Below are positions 34,169 through 46,150 of a stretch of 64,000 nucleotides of DNA, one piece after another. This DNA comes from Warburgia ugandensis. Lineage: Eukaryota; Streptophyta; Magnoliopsida; Canellales; Canellaceae. A program made the translations under genes and the position numbers. The stretch lies in the NCBI GenBank assembly GCA_035236585.1, contig CP141130.1:34669501-34733500 (forward strand), in the 5' to 3' direction. Under the pieces are notes generated by a model. It saw only the letters and a list, made by a program, of their open reading frames with translations, was not told the DNA's origin and ran no database searches. Numbering within the stretch: the stretch's first letter is position 1; every line of letters starts with the position of its first letter.

Positions 34169-37060
34169 TGTCTTAATAATTACCACAAGTGCATGGCTCT
34201 ATTGGGGTAATATAATTGACAAATATGGGTCAATCTCACAAGGACTCTTTTAATCCTAAGTTGCTTTACTCTAACCTATCCAACTTCAAAGAAAGGAAAG
34301 TATTCTAAACTAGAGTATCTAAACTAAGCAAACTAATCCAAAACAAGGAAATAAATTAAGAAAGTAACCTAATCAATTAATAAAGCAAGTTAACAAGTAA
34401 GGAATTAAACTAACTAAGGAAACGAAAAACAACTATTTCATTAATATAACTTGATTACAATGAAAGTAAATATATGAAGATCTTTAGGACTTTGATTTTA
34501 AAATTTCAATTAAGGCAAGCTAATAGGACTTTTCTCTTTTCAATGCTTCATGCCTAGGCCTTAGATCATCATCATCCTATCTTGAGTGGCTAAGATTTGG
34601 TTGGAGTGATCTTATTCAAATAGATCTTCTTTTAAGGCTTCTTTGCTCTCCACTGTTGGATTGGACTACCCTAGAGTAGATGGCCTAGATTCCATTGATT
34701 TTCCTATCCTCTCTTAGTTTTTCCATATTTTTCTCCTAGCTTACCTATTTTTTCTCCAACCAATAGAATTCTCCCAAAGTTGGATGTGTTTTTCCTATTT
34801 TTTAGGTGGAAATATTCTTGAAAATAGGTGCACAGCCCATTGAAAAACTCTCCACCAATAGGCTTTCAATTTGGTTTTCATTGCAATCTAACTTCTGATT
34901 GATCTATCCTTTCTTGAGTATGTATCCATTGGATGCTTATAATGTGTATGTAAATGGATACATCTTGGGCTTTAAGTGCTTGAAGAGTATAATGAATTTC
35001 AACTATAGATTTCCCGTAAAAAATCCTAACTAGTTTCACATGCTCTCGTCTACATTTAGCATATACAGAAAACCTTTAAACCCCTAGGTTATCCCTAGTG
35101 GATGAGGGTTCCCAGAAATGATACCCATAAACATTTTCAAAACTTTTGCAAAAGTCCTTTATTTATATTAAAGAAATTTCTTTCTATTTAGCACTCACTA
35201 AATTCCTGACTTTAGCATGCTAATATAAATGATCAACAATGCAAAATCCTACCCTTATGCCAAAGATATTTCATTATTTCACTAAGCCTTAGAATGTGTG
35301 TGTGAATATATAGTTAATATGTATAATTATCATTTTCCAAGGAAATTATAACCCAAATTATAGTTCATGAGTATGTTTTGATTTCAATTCTCATGGGATA
35401 TACTTGACACTCACAGAAAAGTTACTCAGAAAGAGGTAAATCTCCCATTATTATGTTCATATAATAATGTTCCCCAAGACCAAAATTCTCACATATTTTC
35501 CTACAAAAGAATGATAACTTAGAAAGAATCTAATACTAGTCTTATGAAAGGATATTAACTATTAGGAATGTTACACTCTACCAAATTTCCTTCTCATTCA
35601 TACTCACATTCAACTCATACTTCTCCTAAGATCAAGTTAGGTTTTCTAATAGGATAAAATATGGGATTAGGATAGGGCTATCAATAGAGTGGTATAAGGA
35701 TAAATAAAGGTATTTTGAAAAAATATGTAAAGGTCTTCTAAGTTGTATTCACATCTTTCTTTTCTACCCATAAGAGTGAATATTTCCTTTTTCTTTGGCT
35801 ATCTTTTTTCTTTTCCCATTTTATCTTTTAGCATAGCCTTTCTTTAAATATTTCTCCTCTTTAGCCCTTTATGTATTCAACTCTTGAACTATATTGCTCA
35901 TACTTTTTGTGAGATATTTCTTTAACAATCTCTACATATTTTAAAGTAAATTGGGTAATGAATATATTATAGGGGTTAATAAGGGTACTGGTTAATGTGT
36001 TCACAAAGGAAAAGGCTCACTAAAAAGGCACAAGGGGTTTACTAGGGGAAAAATAACTTAGAGAAGGTCGAAGGCTTTGGGTTTACTAAGGATGACCTCT
36101 ATCATTTTCTATGTTTCATATGACTTCAATGAACATAAACTCAAGAGACAATTGGTACAGTTTATTAGATGTTTTCTCAATAGTTAACCAAAATAAGAAT
36201 AATGAGACCAACTGAAGTGGTCCACATTTAAATTTATTATATTTGCAAATTATGAAATTTATTAAGTCAATTGTTCACTATCAAGGTGTAAAAGTGGGTT
36301 GGAATGAAGCATAAAAGAATTTCCTAATTATAACTAATTACTTAAATCAGGTGTGATTAGGGTATTAGTATTGTTAAAGGAATAATAAAATTATAATCTA
36401 GTAAGACTTGATGACCTAAGCTAAGTGTAACTAAGTGGTCTTAATTAAAACCTATCATCATAAGGTCTAGACTTCAAGTCACCTTCCTAACAATTTTTAA
36501 GAAGAAAATCAAGTTTTATTTATTTATTATTAATTACAAATTTTGCCACGTGGACATCTAAATGTGGAAACCCACATGATGCAATACAAATTCCATGTGA
36601 AGAAAATGTGAGAAGTCAATAAGTTGGGAAAAATTATTATAGTTAATAATCATTAGATGATGATCCAATTGTTACAGATAAGGAGAGTAGTGATTTAATT
36701 GTTACATAGTTGACTTTATTGATGATCCAATGGCTTAAAACTTTGAGTGTAAAAAAAAAACAATCCAATGGTTAAGATTCACTTAGAAATTCCAATAAGA
36801 CTAAGTAATATAATTGCAATTAAAAAAACATATGTACTATGGAAAAGGAAAGAAGACCTAGGTTTTCTAACATGAAAATTGTAGAAAGAAAAGGTTTTTG
36901 TTTTTTTGTTTACTAAAATAGTTAGGAAGAAAGGAAAAGGGGATTTTGGGTTTTGCATGGGAGATCTAGAAGAGGAAGATTTAGGTGAGTAAGCAGGAAG
37001 AAAATAAAGAAGAAGAAGAAGAAGGAAGAAGAAAGAATGAGGTGGAGAGGAGTGCACAGG
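34169..37060 (-). mobile_element. Element F: Athila/Tat-like fragment (3' noncoding tail and LTR)
   Basis: On the minus strand the right-to-left order is a low-complexity purine-rich part (about 36950-37045), a tail at 36130-35960 resembling element B 9420-9570, a block at 35095-35065 matching B's CCACTAGGGGTAACCTAAGG with few changes, then an LTR whose end resembles B's U5 end (CACAAGTGCA at 34184-34193 against TGCACTTGTG in B). The LTR end at 34169 reads ACA on the minus strand. No gag or pol is recognisable, so the element is heavily deleted or non-autonomous. The right boundary is uncertain. A 93-codon minus frame at 36779-37057 is low complexity and probably not a gene. Confidence 0.55.
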
Positions 37061-37445
37061 GAAAACTTTTTCCAGATCCTTGATAGATCATGGTTTGGAA
37101 ATAGGAAATGAAGATTTCAATATGCCCAAGGTAAATATGATAGACCACTGCATGATTGCACTAACTAGCAAAACGAGTGAGAAAGATCCACCTATAGTTG
37201 AGGATCTCATCTAAAAATTCAAGCTATCTGTCATGCACTGACCACATGGTTGTTGCTCATCCACCAAACCTTGGCATTGCCTTCTTAGAACTCATGGACA
37301 AAGAAGTATGAGCCTATAGAATAAATCCTTGTCAAGATGGGTCAATGCACATAATTTTGAAAAAAGTAATGATCTTTTTAAAGATAAATCTACAGAAAAT
37401 GGTGTATGTAGTTTCCCATTGGAACTTAAAATTTGAAGATCAAAT

Positions 37446-37799
37446 TTGAAAGAGAGAAAAATATTTACAGCTAAAGGGAAAAGTGGGTTTTTACTTGTTA
37501 GATTTAACTTTGATATTTTTACTGGAAATCAATAACTTAAATCTCTAAAACATGATTTGTGCAATAAAAATATGTGTTCTCAAACTTTGAAACAATGACT
37601 ATATAGTTGATACAAATTTTGAATTGAAAGAGAGAAAAATATTTACAGCTAAAGGGAAAAGTGGGTTTTTACTTGTTAGATTTAACTTTGATTTTTTTAT
37701 TGGAAATCAATAACTTAAATCTCTAAAACATGATTTGTGTGATAAAAATGTGTTCTCAAACTTTGAAACAATGACTATATAGTTGATACAAATTTTGAA
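37446..37799. repeat. Tandem duplication of a 178-bp unit
   Basis: Copy one spans 37446-37623 and copy two 37624-37799 (176 bp). They differ at only a handful of bases plus a 2-bp gap, so the duplication is recent. Both start TTGAAAGAGAG and end CAAATTTTGAA. Confidence 0.95.
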
Positions 37800-38260
37800 T
37801 TTTTTACTAGATTATTTAGCTTAAATTTTTGAATCACATCTTGTATGATAGCAAATCTATTATGTTGGAACCTTCAAATAGTAACCATGAATTTAGATCA
37901 TTCCACATGTGATTATATAAAGTTTTCATGTTATTCGGATAGTTGTATTTATTAGTCAGAAAAACTCAAGATTCATAAATATAGTTTTGTGAGATAGGTT
38001 CTGATACTTTGATTTATATATTTAAAATGTGATTTGATTTCATAATCATTTTACATTAAATTCTGTTTCTAGTATGAATAGTTATTAGTTATGTAGAATT
38101 GATTTTATCTCTAAGATAAATAAGAAGTACATTGTTGAAAAAAATAGTTTTTAATAAAGATTTTTTTTGAACTAATCAACAAATAACTTTTGTTTTGATG
38201 ATTTGTTAGACAAGCATCTAATCTATATCTATACTATGAAAATCCTATTAATGACTTAAA

Positions 38261-38380
38261 GTCCACAAATAATCGTATGCTGATATGCAAACAGTTAAAA
38301 ACCTTCTATACTAATTGGCAGTCTACAAATAAATCCCATGCCCATATACAGACAGTTAGAAACTTTCTATACTAACTGGC
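38261..38380. repeat. Tandem duplication of a 60-bp unit
   Basis: The unit starting GTCCACAAAT at 38261 recurs as GTCTACAAAT at 38321. The copies share CAGTTA and TTCTATACTAA at matching positions, but are diverged by roughly a fifth. Confidence 0.8.
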
Positions 38381-38780
38381 TTATAGACTACTTTATAAAA
38401 CTATCTATAAATAATAATTCCATAAGATGAAGGCTTTTACTAAGGTTTCTCATATGAAATCTTGTAAATGTTCTTTAGCATTTAGTTGTCCAATGGAAAT
38501 ATCAATCATAGAACTAACATAATTGTTGCTGGACTAGTTGTGACTATTTCGTTTCAATCATTAAACTTGTATACATATTATCTAAGAGTAGATTTGCTAG
38601 TCATTAATGTCGTCTCAACATTTGGTAACTCCTTGTGAGTACTAAACTAGTAATAGAGTCAAGATTTCTTAAAAAGAGATAGTACAAGGTTCAGAGCTTG
38701 ACAACTAAACCTTAATGTAAAGAATTAGTCTAGTAACTATACGTAGTTTGCTTTTATTAACCTTAAACTGTGTATCTTGA

Positions 38781-41405
38781 AGAATCATCATCAACATCAT
38801 TACAAAGTTATCCCGATTAGGGGTCATTCACAAGAATCTTTTTCCTCCATTTCCTTTTATTAAGTGTCATAGCTTCATTTACTCCCAAAGTTATTAATTC
38901 TTTTCTCACCACTTCTCTCCATGTTCTTTTGGGCTTTCCCCTTTCCCTTTTAGAACCTTTGACTTGGAGTGCCTCACTCCTTCTAACTAGCTCCCTTTTT
39001 GGTCTAAGATGGACATGTCCAAACCTTCTAAGTTTAATCTTCCTCATCTTGTGACCTATTAGTGCTACTCTTAAGTTTCCTCTGCTAGTTTCCTTTCTAA
39101 TTCTATCCTTTCTTGTCTTGCCACCCATCCCCCTCAACATCTGCATTTCAACGACACTCATCCTATGTACATGTTATTCCTTAACTTCCCAACACTCTGA
39201 TCCATAGAGCATGGCCGGCATTAGAGCCATCCAATAGAATTTTCTTTTTAGTTTGAGTGACTCCATCTGATCACACGAAACTCTAGAGGTGCATCTCCAT
39301 TTGTTCCAACCCGCTTGGATTCTCTGGGTAACCTCCTTCTCAATCTCTCCACTCTCATGAATTATCAATTCCAATCATTGAAAGTGTTCTTTTAGGGGGA
39401 CTTCTTCGTTATTAATCTTTACTAGTGCTCCGCTCTAGCTCCTCTCCTTGCTAAAATTGCATTCCATATACTCTATCTTAGTTTGACTAATTTTAAATCT
39501 TTTAGATTCTTATTCATCTCTTCATAACTCTAGCTTTATGTTCACAGCCTCCCTTGTCTCATCAATCAAAACTATATCATCTATAAATAACATGCACCAT
39601 GGAATCTCCTTATGCAAATGTTTTGTTACTCATCCATAACCAATGTGGAAAGGTATAGGATAAATGCTGATTCGTGGTGCAATCCTATAGTGATAGGAAA
39701 ATCAGTAGTCTCTCCTTTAGTGGTCCAAATATTTGTTGTCATTTCTTCATACACATCCTTAATTATGTTTATATACCCCTGTGTAACCCCTTTCTTGGCC
39801 TACAACCACCATATTAACTCTCTACGGACCCTATCATAAGCCTTTTCTAAGTCAATAAAGACTATGTGGAGGTCATTCCTCATCTCTCTATATTTCTCTA
39901 TCAATTCTTTGAGCATCAAAATAGCTTCCATGGTAGACCTCCAAGGCATGAAACCAAACTAGTTCTCCAATACATTTGTCTCATGCTGTAGGCTCTTCTC
40001 TATCGCTCTTTCAAATAGTTTCATGGTATGGCTCATAAGTTTAATCCTCTAATAATCAATTCAACTTTTCATGTCTCCTTTATTCTTGTAAATTGGTATA
40101 ATGGAGCTCTTCCTCCATTCATACAGCATTTTCTTCAATTTCACAATCTTATTAAATAATTTTGTCAACCAAACTACCCTAGTATCTCCCATATACTTCC
40201 AAACCTCTATTGGTTTGCCATTAGGTCCTAGAACCTTTGCTGATTTGATCTTTTCCAAGGCCTCTTTCACTTTAGATATTCTAATCGTATGGTCATATCA
40301 ATAATGCCCAACGTTATTTGGGTTTACAATACTTTCAATCCTTATATTCTCAAGGTAATCATCATTTAGCAATTTTTGAAAGAAATTTTCCCATCATTAT
40401 TTGATCTTGTCATCTTTGACTAGTACCCTTTGATCATCACTTCTAATAGACTTAATGTTATCTAAGCCCTTACTCTTCCTTTCCCTTGCTTTTGCGAGTT
40501 TAAACATATCTTTCTCACTTGTTCTTGTTCCTAATCTTTTATGGAGATCATCATATTCCTTGAATTTAGCCTCACTTACTACTCTCTTAGCAACCTTTTT
40601 AGCATTCTTATATTGCTCAAAGCTTTATTATTTTTAGTCTGTTGCCATACTTTCCACACACATTTCTCTTTAATAACTTTTTACACTTTTTCACTCGACC
40701 ACCAAGTTTCCTTTATTGGTTGGCTTTTACATTTAGATACTCCTAGGACATCTTTTGTCACTTTCTTATTAGACATGGCCATATTAGTCCACATGGTGTT
40801 TACTTCTATCTCATCATTTCAGTTTACTTCTACTATCAACTTGTTTGTAAATGATGTTATCTTCTCTCCTTTTAAGTTCCACCATAGTTTTTAAATACCT
40901 ATTAATTCATTTCCTTTCTTACATACTTTGGTATAGACCTATAGATAGCTTGTATGCTAAGAAAAAATTGAGTATAACTTCCCTCATCTCATTTCTTTCT
41001 GTAATACCATACCCCCATGTAGCTTATCATATCCTTCCTTTTCTTTTTCTACAGGACCATTAAATCAGCTCCTATAAATATCCCCTCTATGTTGGAAATT
41101 TCTTACATGACTCCCTCCATATCTTCCTAGAACTCTCTATTGATTCTGTCATCTAACCCTACTTGTGTGCGTATGTGCTAGTGACATTTATGATCTTCTC
41201 TACCAAAACATGTTTTAGTAGTATAATTGTATCATTGGTTCTTTTAACATCTGCAACTTTATCCTTTAATGTACTAGAGCTTATACCCATCAAATTCTCT
41301 CGTCTTAGCCCCTTTCCACTTGGTTTCTTGGATACAACAATGTTAACTGTTGTTGTTATTTTAAATAAACTAACAAGCTCACAAATCATTTGCCATGTAG
41401 TACAC
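38781..41405 (-). pseudogene. RTE-clade LINE, nearly complete but broken
   Basis: Read on the minus strand. The endonuclease part comes first (41389-41159: STLKDKVADVKR then KLVLVE-like text ending INVTSTYAHK). The finger region of reverse transcriptase is at 40270-40061 (SAKVLGPNGKPIEVWK, then KLFNKIVKLKK). The palm is at about 39860-39560: FIDLEKAYDRV, then FPITIGLHHESALIPYL, and the active site LFIDDIVLIDE with the two Asp codons at complement 39576-39581. The C-terminal part is open at 39374-39174 (MLYGSECWEVKE) and 39161-38817 (RMGGKTRKDRIRKE-like, then RRFGHVHLRP). It ends in TGATGTTGATGATGATT around 38783-38800, the short-repeat tail usual for RTE elements. Scattered stops and frameshifts make it inactive. 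It would have copied itself by nicking DNA and priming on the nick. Confidence 0.88.
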
Positions 41406-42367
41406 TAGTGAGGTTAATCCCACAAAGAGTGAACTATTATGATGCTAGTGGTCCCTATTTTGAACTATCTAACCTAGTCATAATTCAGGTTATTTTTGTC
41501 TTAAATTAAGAATGGAAATTAAAACATGACATTGGAGACTAAGGAAAAGAAAGAAACATGCTAAATGGAAAACTATCCTAAAACATGCACTTTCTAAAAT
41601 TAAAATTTCCTAAATTAAAAACTTCTAATTTTCTGACTTTCATAATAAACAACTTTCTTGAAGTGAAACTTTCCTAAAATTCAATTTAGCAACTTTCCTA
41701 AACATGAAATTAACAACTAATCTAAGAGAAACATGCTTTAACAAACTACTTTCCTAATCATGCATAACTAAGAAAATTTAACAACCATGTAAACTATTTT
41801 AATATGTATGAAAAATTTGATTACTTTCCAATTAACTAAGATATAAAATAATGGAATCTATCTACAACCCAACTATAAAAATAAATGGAAGCAATTAGTA
41901 AAAACAATGAAAGGAAAACTATGCAATTAACATACATGTACCATGGAATGGTATGCATGATTCATTGGATACTGGTGGGTTTAATCAACTACTTTAGAAA
42001 CCTAAGCATGCAGTCTATTTCTAACATTAATTATGCTATCTAACAATCTAACTGGGCTCTTGAAAAATTCAAGTGAACATGACTGTATAGTGCTGGAAAT
42101 TAGCATAAACCATTCATGCTAAGAGATTCCAACAGTAAGGTAATTGAAACATTCAATGAATACAACATGTAAAACATGGAATTAATCAATTCTAATGCAT
42201 TTAAACATTCAATAACAAATATAATTGACTGCTGGACACAAACATGAATTGAAATTTCCAATTACATTCATTGAATCAAATCAAAAGTTCATCAACACAA
42301 TACTCCGTACATGTAATGCAAATCTGAAATTGAAATTCTATTACAATGACATTCACTTAATCTTAAT
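41406..42367. repeat. Diverged LTR-like AT-rich fragment
   Basis: The start, GTTAATCCCACAAAGAG (41414-41430), resembles the reversed U5 end of the Athila/Tat-type LTRs (GGGTCAATCTCACAAGGACT at 34227-34246 in F). The rest is AT-rich with no coding sequence. It joins the truncated LTR of H abruptly at about 42368. Confidence 0.4.
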
Positions 42368-42650
42368 CACTCTACCCTTTGGACATGTATTTGTATTTAC
42401 TTACGCTAGGTCATGTGAGTCAGGATCGGATAGACCTGGGAAAAACATTTATGAATTCTGAAGTTTTTCAAAAACTACTTTGGATGTTGTGAAAGCAAAT
42501 GACACTTGGGGTTTTGAAAATCAGTTTAAAACAAAAGATTTTCCGCTGCATTGCATTGTTTTCATCAAATGGTTTTCAAATGGGGATGCATCCCGCCTTA
42601 GGAATTAGATATTGTATTTAAAAATGCATGGAAAAACCCGGGTTGTCACA
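42368..42650 (+). repeat. Truncated 5' LTR of element H
   Basis: It matches 48538-48820 from CACTCTACCCTTTGG to the LTR end GGTTGTCACA. All upstream LTR sequence (about 2.39 kb) is missing. Confidence 0.85.
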
Positions 42651-42652
42651 GT

Positions 42653-42664
42653 TGGTATCAGAGC
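42653..42664 (+). promoter_or_regulatory. Primer-binding site of element H
   Basis: TGGTATCAGAGC, a perfect 12-base match to initiator-Met tRNA, lies two bases after the LTR end. Confidence 0.9.
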
Positions 42665-45600
42665 CCAGGTTTTATCCTTTCATAGCCAGTCCAGCATGTC
42701 CAAGGGTCATAGACAATAGAGAAAATCAAGAAGAAGTAGTATAACTAGGAGTAGTAGAGATGACTACTTCTATTTGAAGATTACAATATTAATGCTCAAG
42801 GCATTTCACCATAAACAGAGAGGTGAAAAAGGAGATGGGTCTAGCAAATACTTAGATATTGGATGGCTTAAATCTTATCAATAAGGATTGTTGTGCAGTG
42901 GTGCAAACTAGGAAACTCATATATAAATTAGATTATGATGAGAATGATGAATGAAGATGTTAGTGAACTTGTTAGTAGATAGTTCTGACCTGTAATAGAG
43001 TAATCTCACCAAAGGTGAGAAAATCGAAGAACCTAGATACCTATCTTACCCTTTTAAAGAATATCAGAATATGAATATGATAGGGGATGTAAAATATGGA
43101 CTTTGAGAAGATTTTGATGATAATCTAATAAGGATGAGCATACAAGATGATACTAGGGGATAACTGTGACTCGTACTAGATCACAAAGGCATGGATCCTG
43201 AATGACTTAGCCTAATTGGAGTCTTATAAAGAGTGAAGTTCGATCGAATAATAACTACCTGAGTATTATGGAGCAAATCAGAAGATGTGTACAAGTGACA
43301 TATTATGTGATTAAGAGAAACATAACACGAATATGATAGGGAAATAAATTCGACCAAGTTATCAAAAGATTTTGATAATAATATTAGGGATGATAGATCT
43401 GTGAATAATAGATTGATCCTAACATGAACTTATAAGAGAAGTATAGCATGACCAAAAGATCAATGACATTATTAAGACATTGTATGAATTTTCTTGAGGC
43501 TATAGGCAATTAAGGATTTCAATGATATTAGAAAACTTCAACATTTCTTGGAAGTATTAAGTTTCTCTCGACTGCCGCGTAGATCAAATATATGCAACCA
43601 CTCAAATGAAAGCATTGATCTAGGTAGACAAAAATGAGAATTTTAAAGAAAAGAGAGAAAGAGATAGAGATGTAACTATAAGTATTTGATGACTATTGAA
43701 TATTCAAAAGAAGAAGATCATGACTCTATGGAGATACATACAATTCTTTCATCTTGAATCCTATAGGAAGGTAGATAAAACAAATGCAAAGGAATAATAT
43801 TAGATGAGTTGGTGATCTTATTGTAAAAGAGTATAAAAGAGAGAAAGCATATGTGGTTTAAGACTTTGAGTAGAGTATCGAATATCAGTAGATTATGCGA
43901 TAAGAAATTTCCGAAGAGGAATGGTGACCAACTAGAAATTAAATTCTACAAATGGTTTGATATCAATTATTATAATTAGAATCTTATCAGATCCATTAGC
44001 TTATGAGGAACACCAATGGATATAGTCCATAAAAAGGAAAAATTTGGTGATATCCTACCTTGCCACTACATGAGTAAATAAAGTAAATTGAAAAGGGAAT
44101 TAAGCTGGGACAGTGACTTGTCCATTTGTCTTTCTTCAGCAAGTAGGGTACCATCAAGGATCAAATTTAGGTCTTACTATCATAGATTTGGAAGAGCAAA
44201 TATCTTAAGACCATTATTTAGTCATTACCTTTAGAGTACTGTTGACTAAATAAAGGTATCCCACGCTAATTAATCAAGTATGTTAGTATCTATGAGTTAG
44301 TAGTCGAAGTTATATACTTAGAGGTATATTATAAGTATTTGGACATGAGTTTTACCTAAAAGAAGTTACTTGTTAGACTAAGTCATTTGAGGGTATGAGG
44401 TTAGTTGATTAGGCAACATCATGGAGTTGATTAGGCCACATCATGGAGGAGCTACAAGTACAATAAATACAGTAACAACTGAGACAGAAGCAAAAATAAG
44501 GAGCAATCTCCACCAGTGAGACAAATTTTTCCAAACCTGAATAGATACCATGACAAATCATAGAAATCACTGTGGGTCTGAAAGATGCTGCTAACTTGGA
44601 TTGAAAAGAAAGGTAGATAAGTACCAATAACTTTAGAGACCCTTGAGCCTATGACAAAGATATATCTGGAAAGAGATCAATAGGTAATCAAATAAAGTCT
44701 TTCTATATGTCTACAAAAATGTTCCATGCTTACCTGAGTGTTTTTCAAATTTGATGATTTAACAGCTTTAGCATAACTTGATGTAGTAGCTATTGAACGA
44801 GAACTGCTATAGTAAGCTAAGTATGAGGAGGCACTTGAAGGATAAAATTTGAGGAATTGAGAAAATCACTACTTATACCTCCTAACAATACAGACTGCAT
44901 GGTTGATGATAAAGCCTTAATAAAAGATTGAACAACATATTGACATAGGGAATGGAAGGAGAAAAGTTGAGGTGGCCAACACATTATAAGGTGAGATTTG
45001 ATGTTACGTTGCCTTTAGACAAAAAGTTAGTTGTTAGGTGCAGATACCAAGTACGAAAAATCAATTGAAGGAATTTCCTAAGGACTAACCCTACTAGATT
45101 GAGTATAGAACTGTTGGACTGAAAGATTTTGAAGAAAACCATCAACCAAAGAAAGGACACAGAGGATGATGACAAAGGATTCAACTATGACCTAGTACGG
45201 GTACTCGGTTATGAATAAGAGACTTTTTGCTTTGCATAAATGGGAACATTATTGAAAATCCTAATGACAAATTGATGTGAATAGTGAGATAAGGCCTCTG
45301 GATGATAACATTTGACATGAGAAAAGTGTTTAATGAATTCAATAATTATGAAACTGGATATAGAGTTAGGACATTTTACTTTTAGTATATGATAAGGTCC
45401 TCGATGGAAGAAGCTACTAATTGGCTTTCATGGTTTTATTTTGAATGTAACTTTAGTTGAGGAATCAAGTCACATATGGAAAGCGACGGACAATTGAAAT
45501 TCGAAGTTAATCAAGGATTTGGCTTTTATCATTGATATAATCGGATGACACATGGTACCATATTAGGTGTTGAGGTATCTTGGGGGAAAACATGAAGCAA

Positions 45601-46150
45601 AGAAATTAAGATACAAGTTAAACACAATAAAAAGAATGTAACCTTTTTTGTTGGACACTTACTAATGACATACAACCAACCATTAAAAGGAGATGTGGAT
45701 GATAAATAGATCACTAGATGGAAGACAAGAGGAAAAAGGGGATTATCCTATGCTATTCAAAATGAAATAGGAGAAATAAGATCATATGATCTCAAAGAAG
45801 TATGGAGTAATTTATACATGAATAAAGAAGCATGATCCTACGAGGAGACTATCCTATATATGATGAGAAAGGTATAAGCATCTAAGGATTTTGAGATAGA
45901 TGAATTACAGCTTGAAACCAGTATTGTTAAACTGGCACGTATGGGAGTATGCATCAGAGTACGCAGCGAAAGCAGCCCTTATAGGTAAGGCCTTGTAGAA
46001 GGAACAATAAAAATGATAAATTGAGGTTGAGCATAGATTTGATTCTTAAGGGGGGAATGCATTCACCAAGAAGTTATCTAAGAGACAAAATACCTTGAAG
46101 ATGATAATTTATGGAATTTCAAGGACTAAATTCTTTTAAGGAGGTAATAA
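42665..46150 (+). other. Internal region of element H, no recognisable genes
   Basis: The sequence is AT-rich with frequent stops on all frames. A few fragments, for example around 43530-43640, might be remnants of the RT-RNase H junction of gypsy pol, but the similarity is too weak to claim. It ends in the purine-rich AAGGAGGTAATAA before the LTR. Confidence 0.5.

Larger units (their letters stand above)
37061..38780. other. Unassigned AT-rich stretch with two tandem duplications
   Basis: No coding sequence or recognisable element was seen, apart from the tandem duplications at 37446-37799 and 38261-38380. It could hold the lost 5' part of element G, but I found no primer site or LTR end. 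Confidence 0.5.

Noticed and set aside
36779..37057. 93-codon minus-strand frame resembling a signal peptide (hydrophobic Leu/Phe start)
   Set aside because: It is driven by a GAA-rich plus-strand tract within element F; low complexity and no homologous support.
37981..38040. Possible primer-site complement (TTCTGATAC) that might mark the 5' end of element G
   Set aside because: The match is short, lacks the CCA end and is not next to an LTR terminus.
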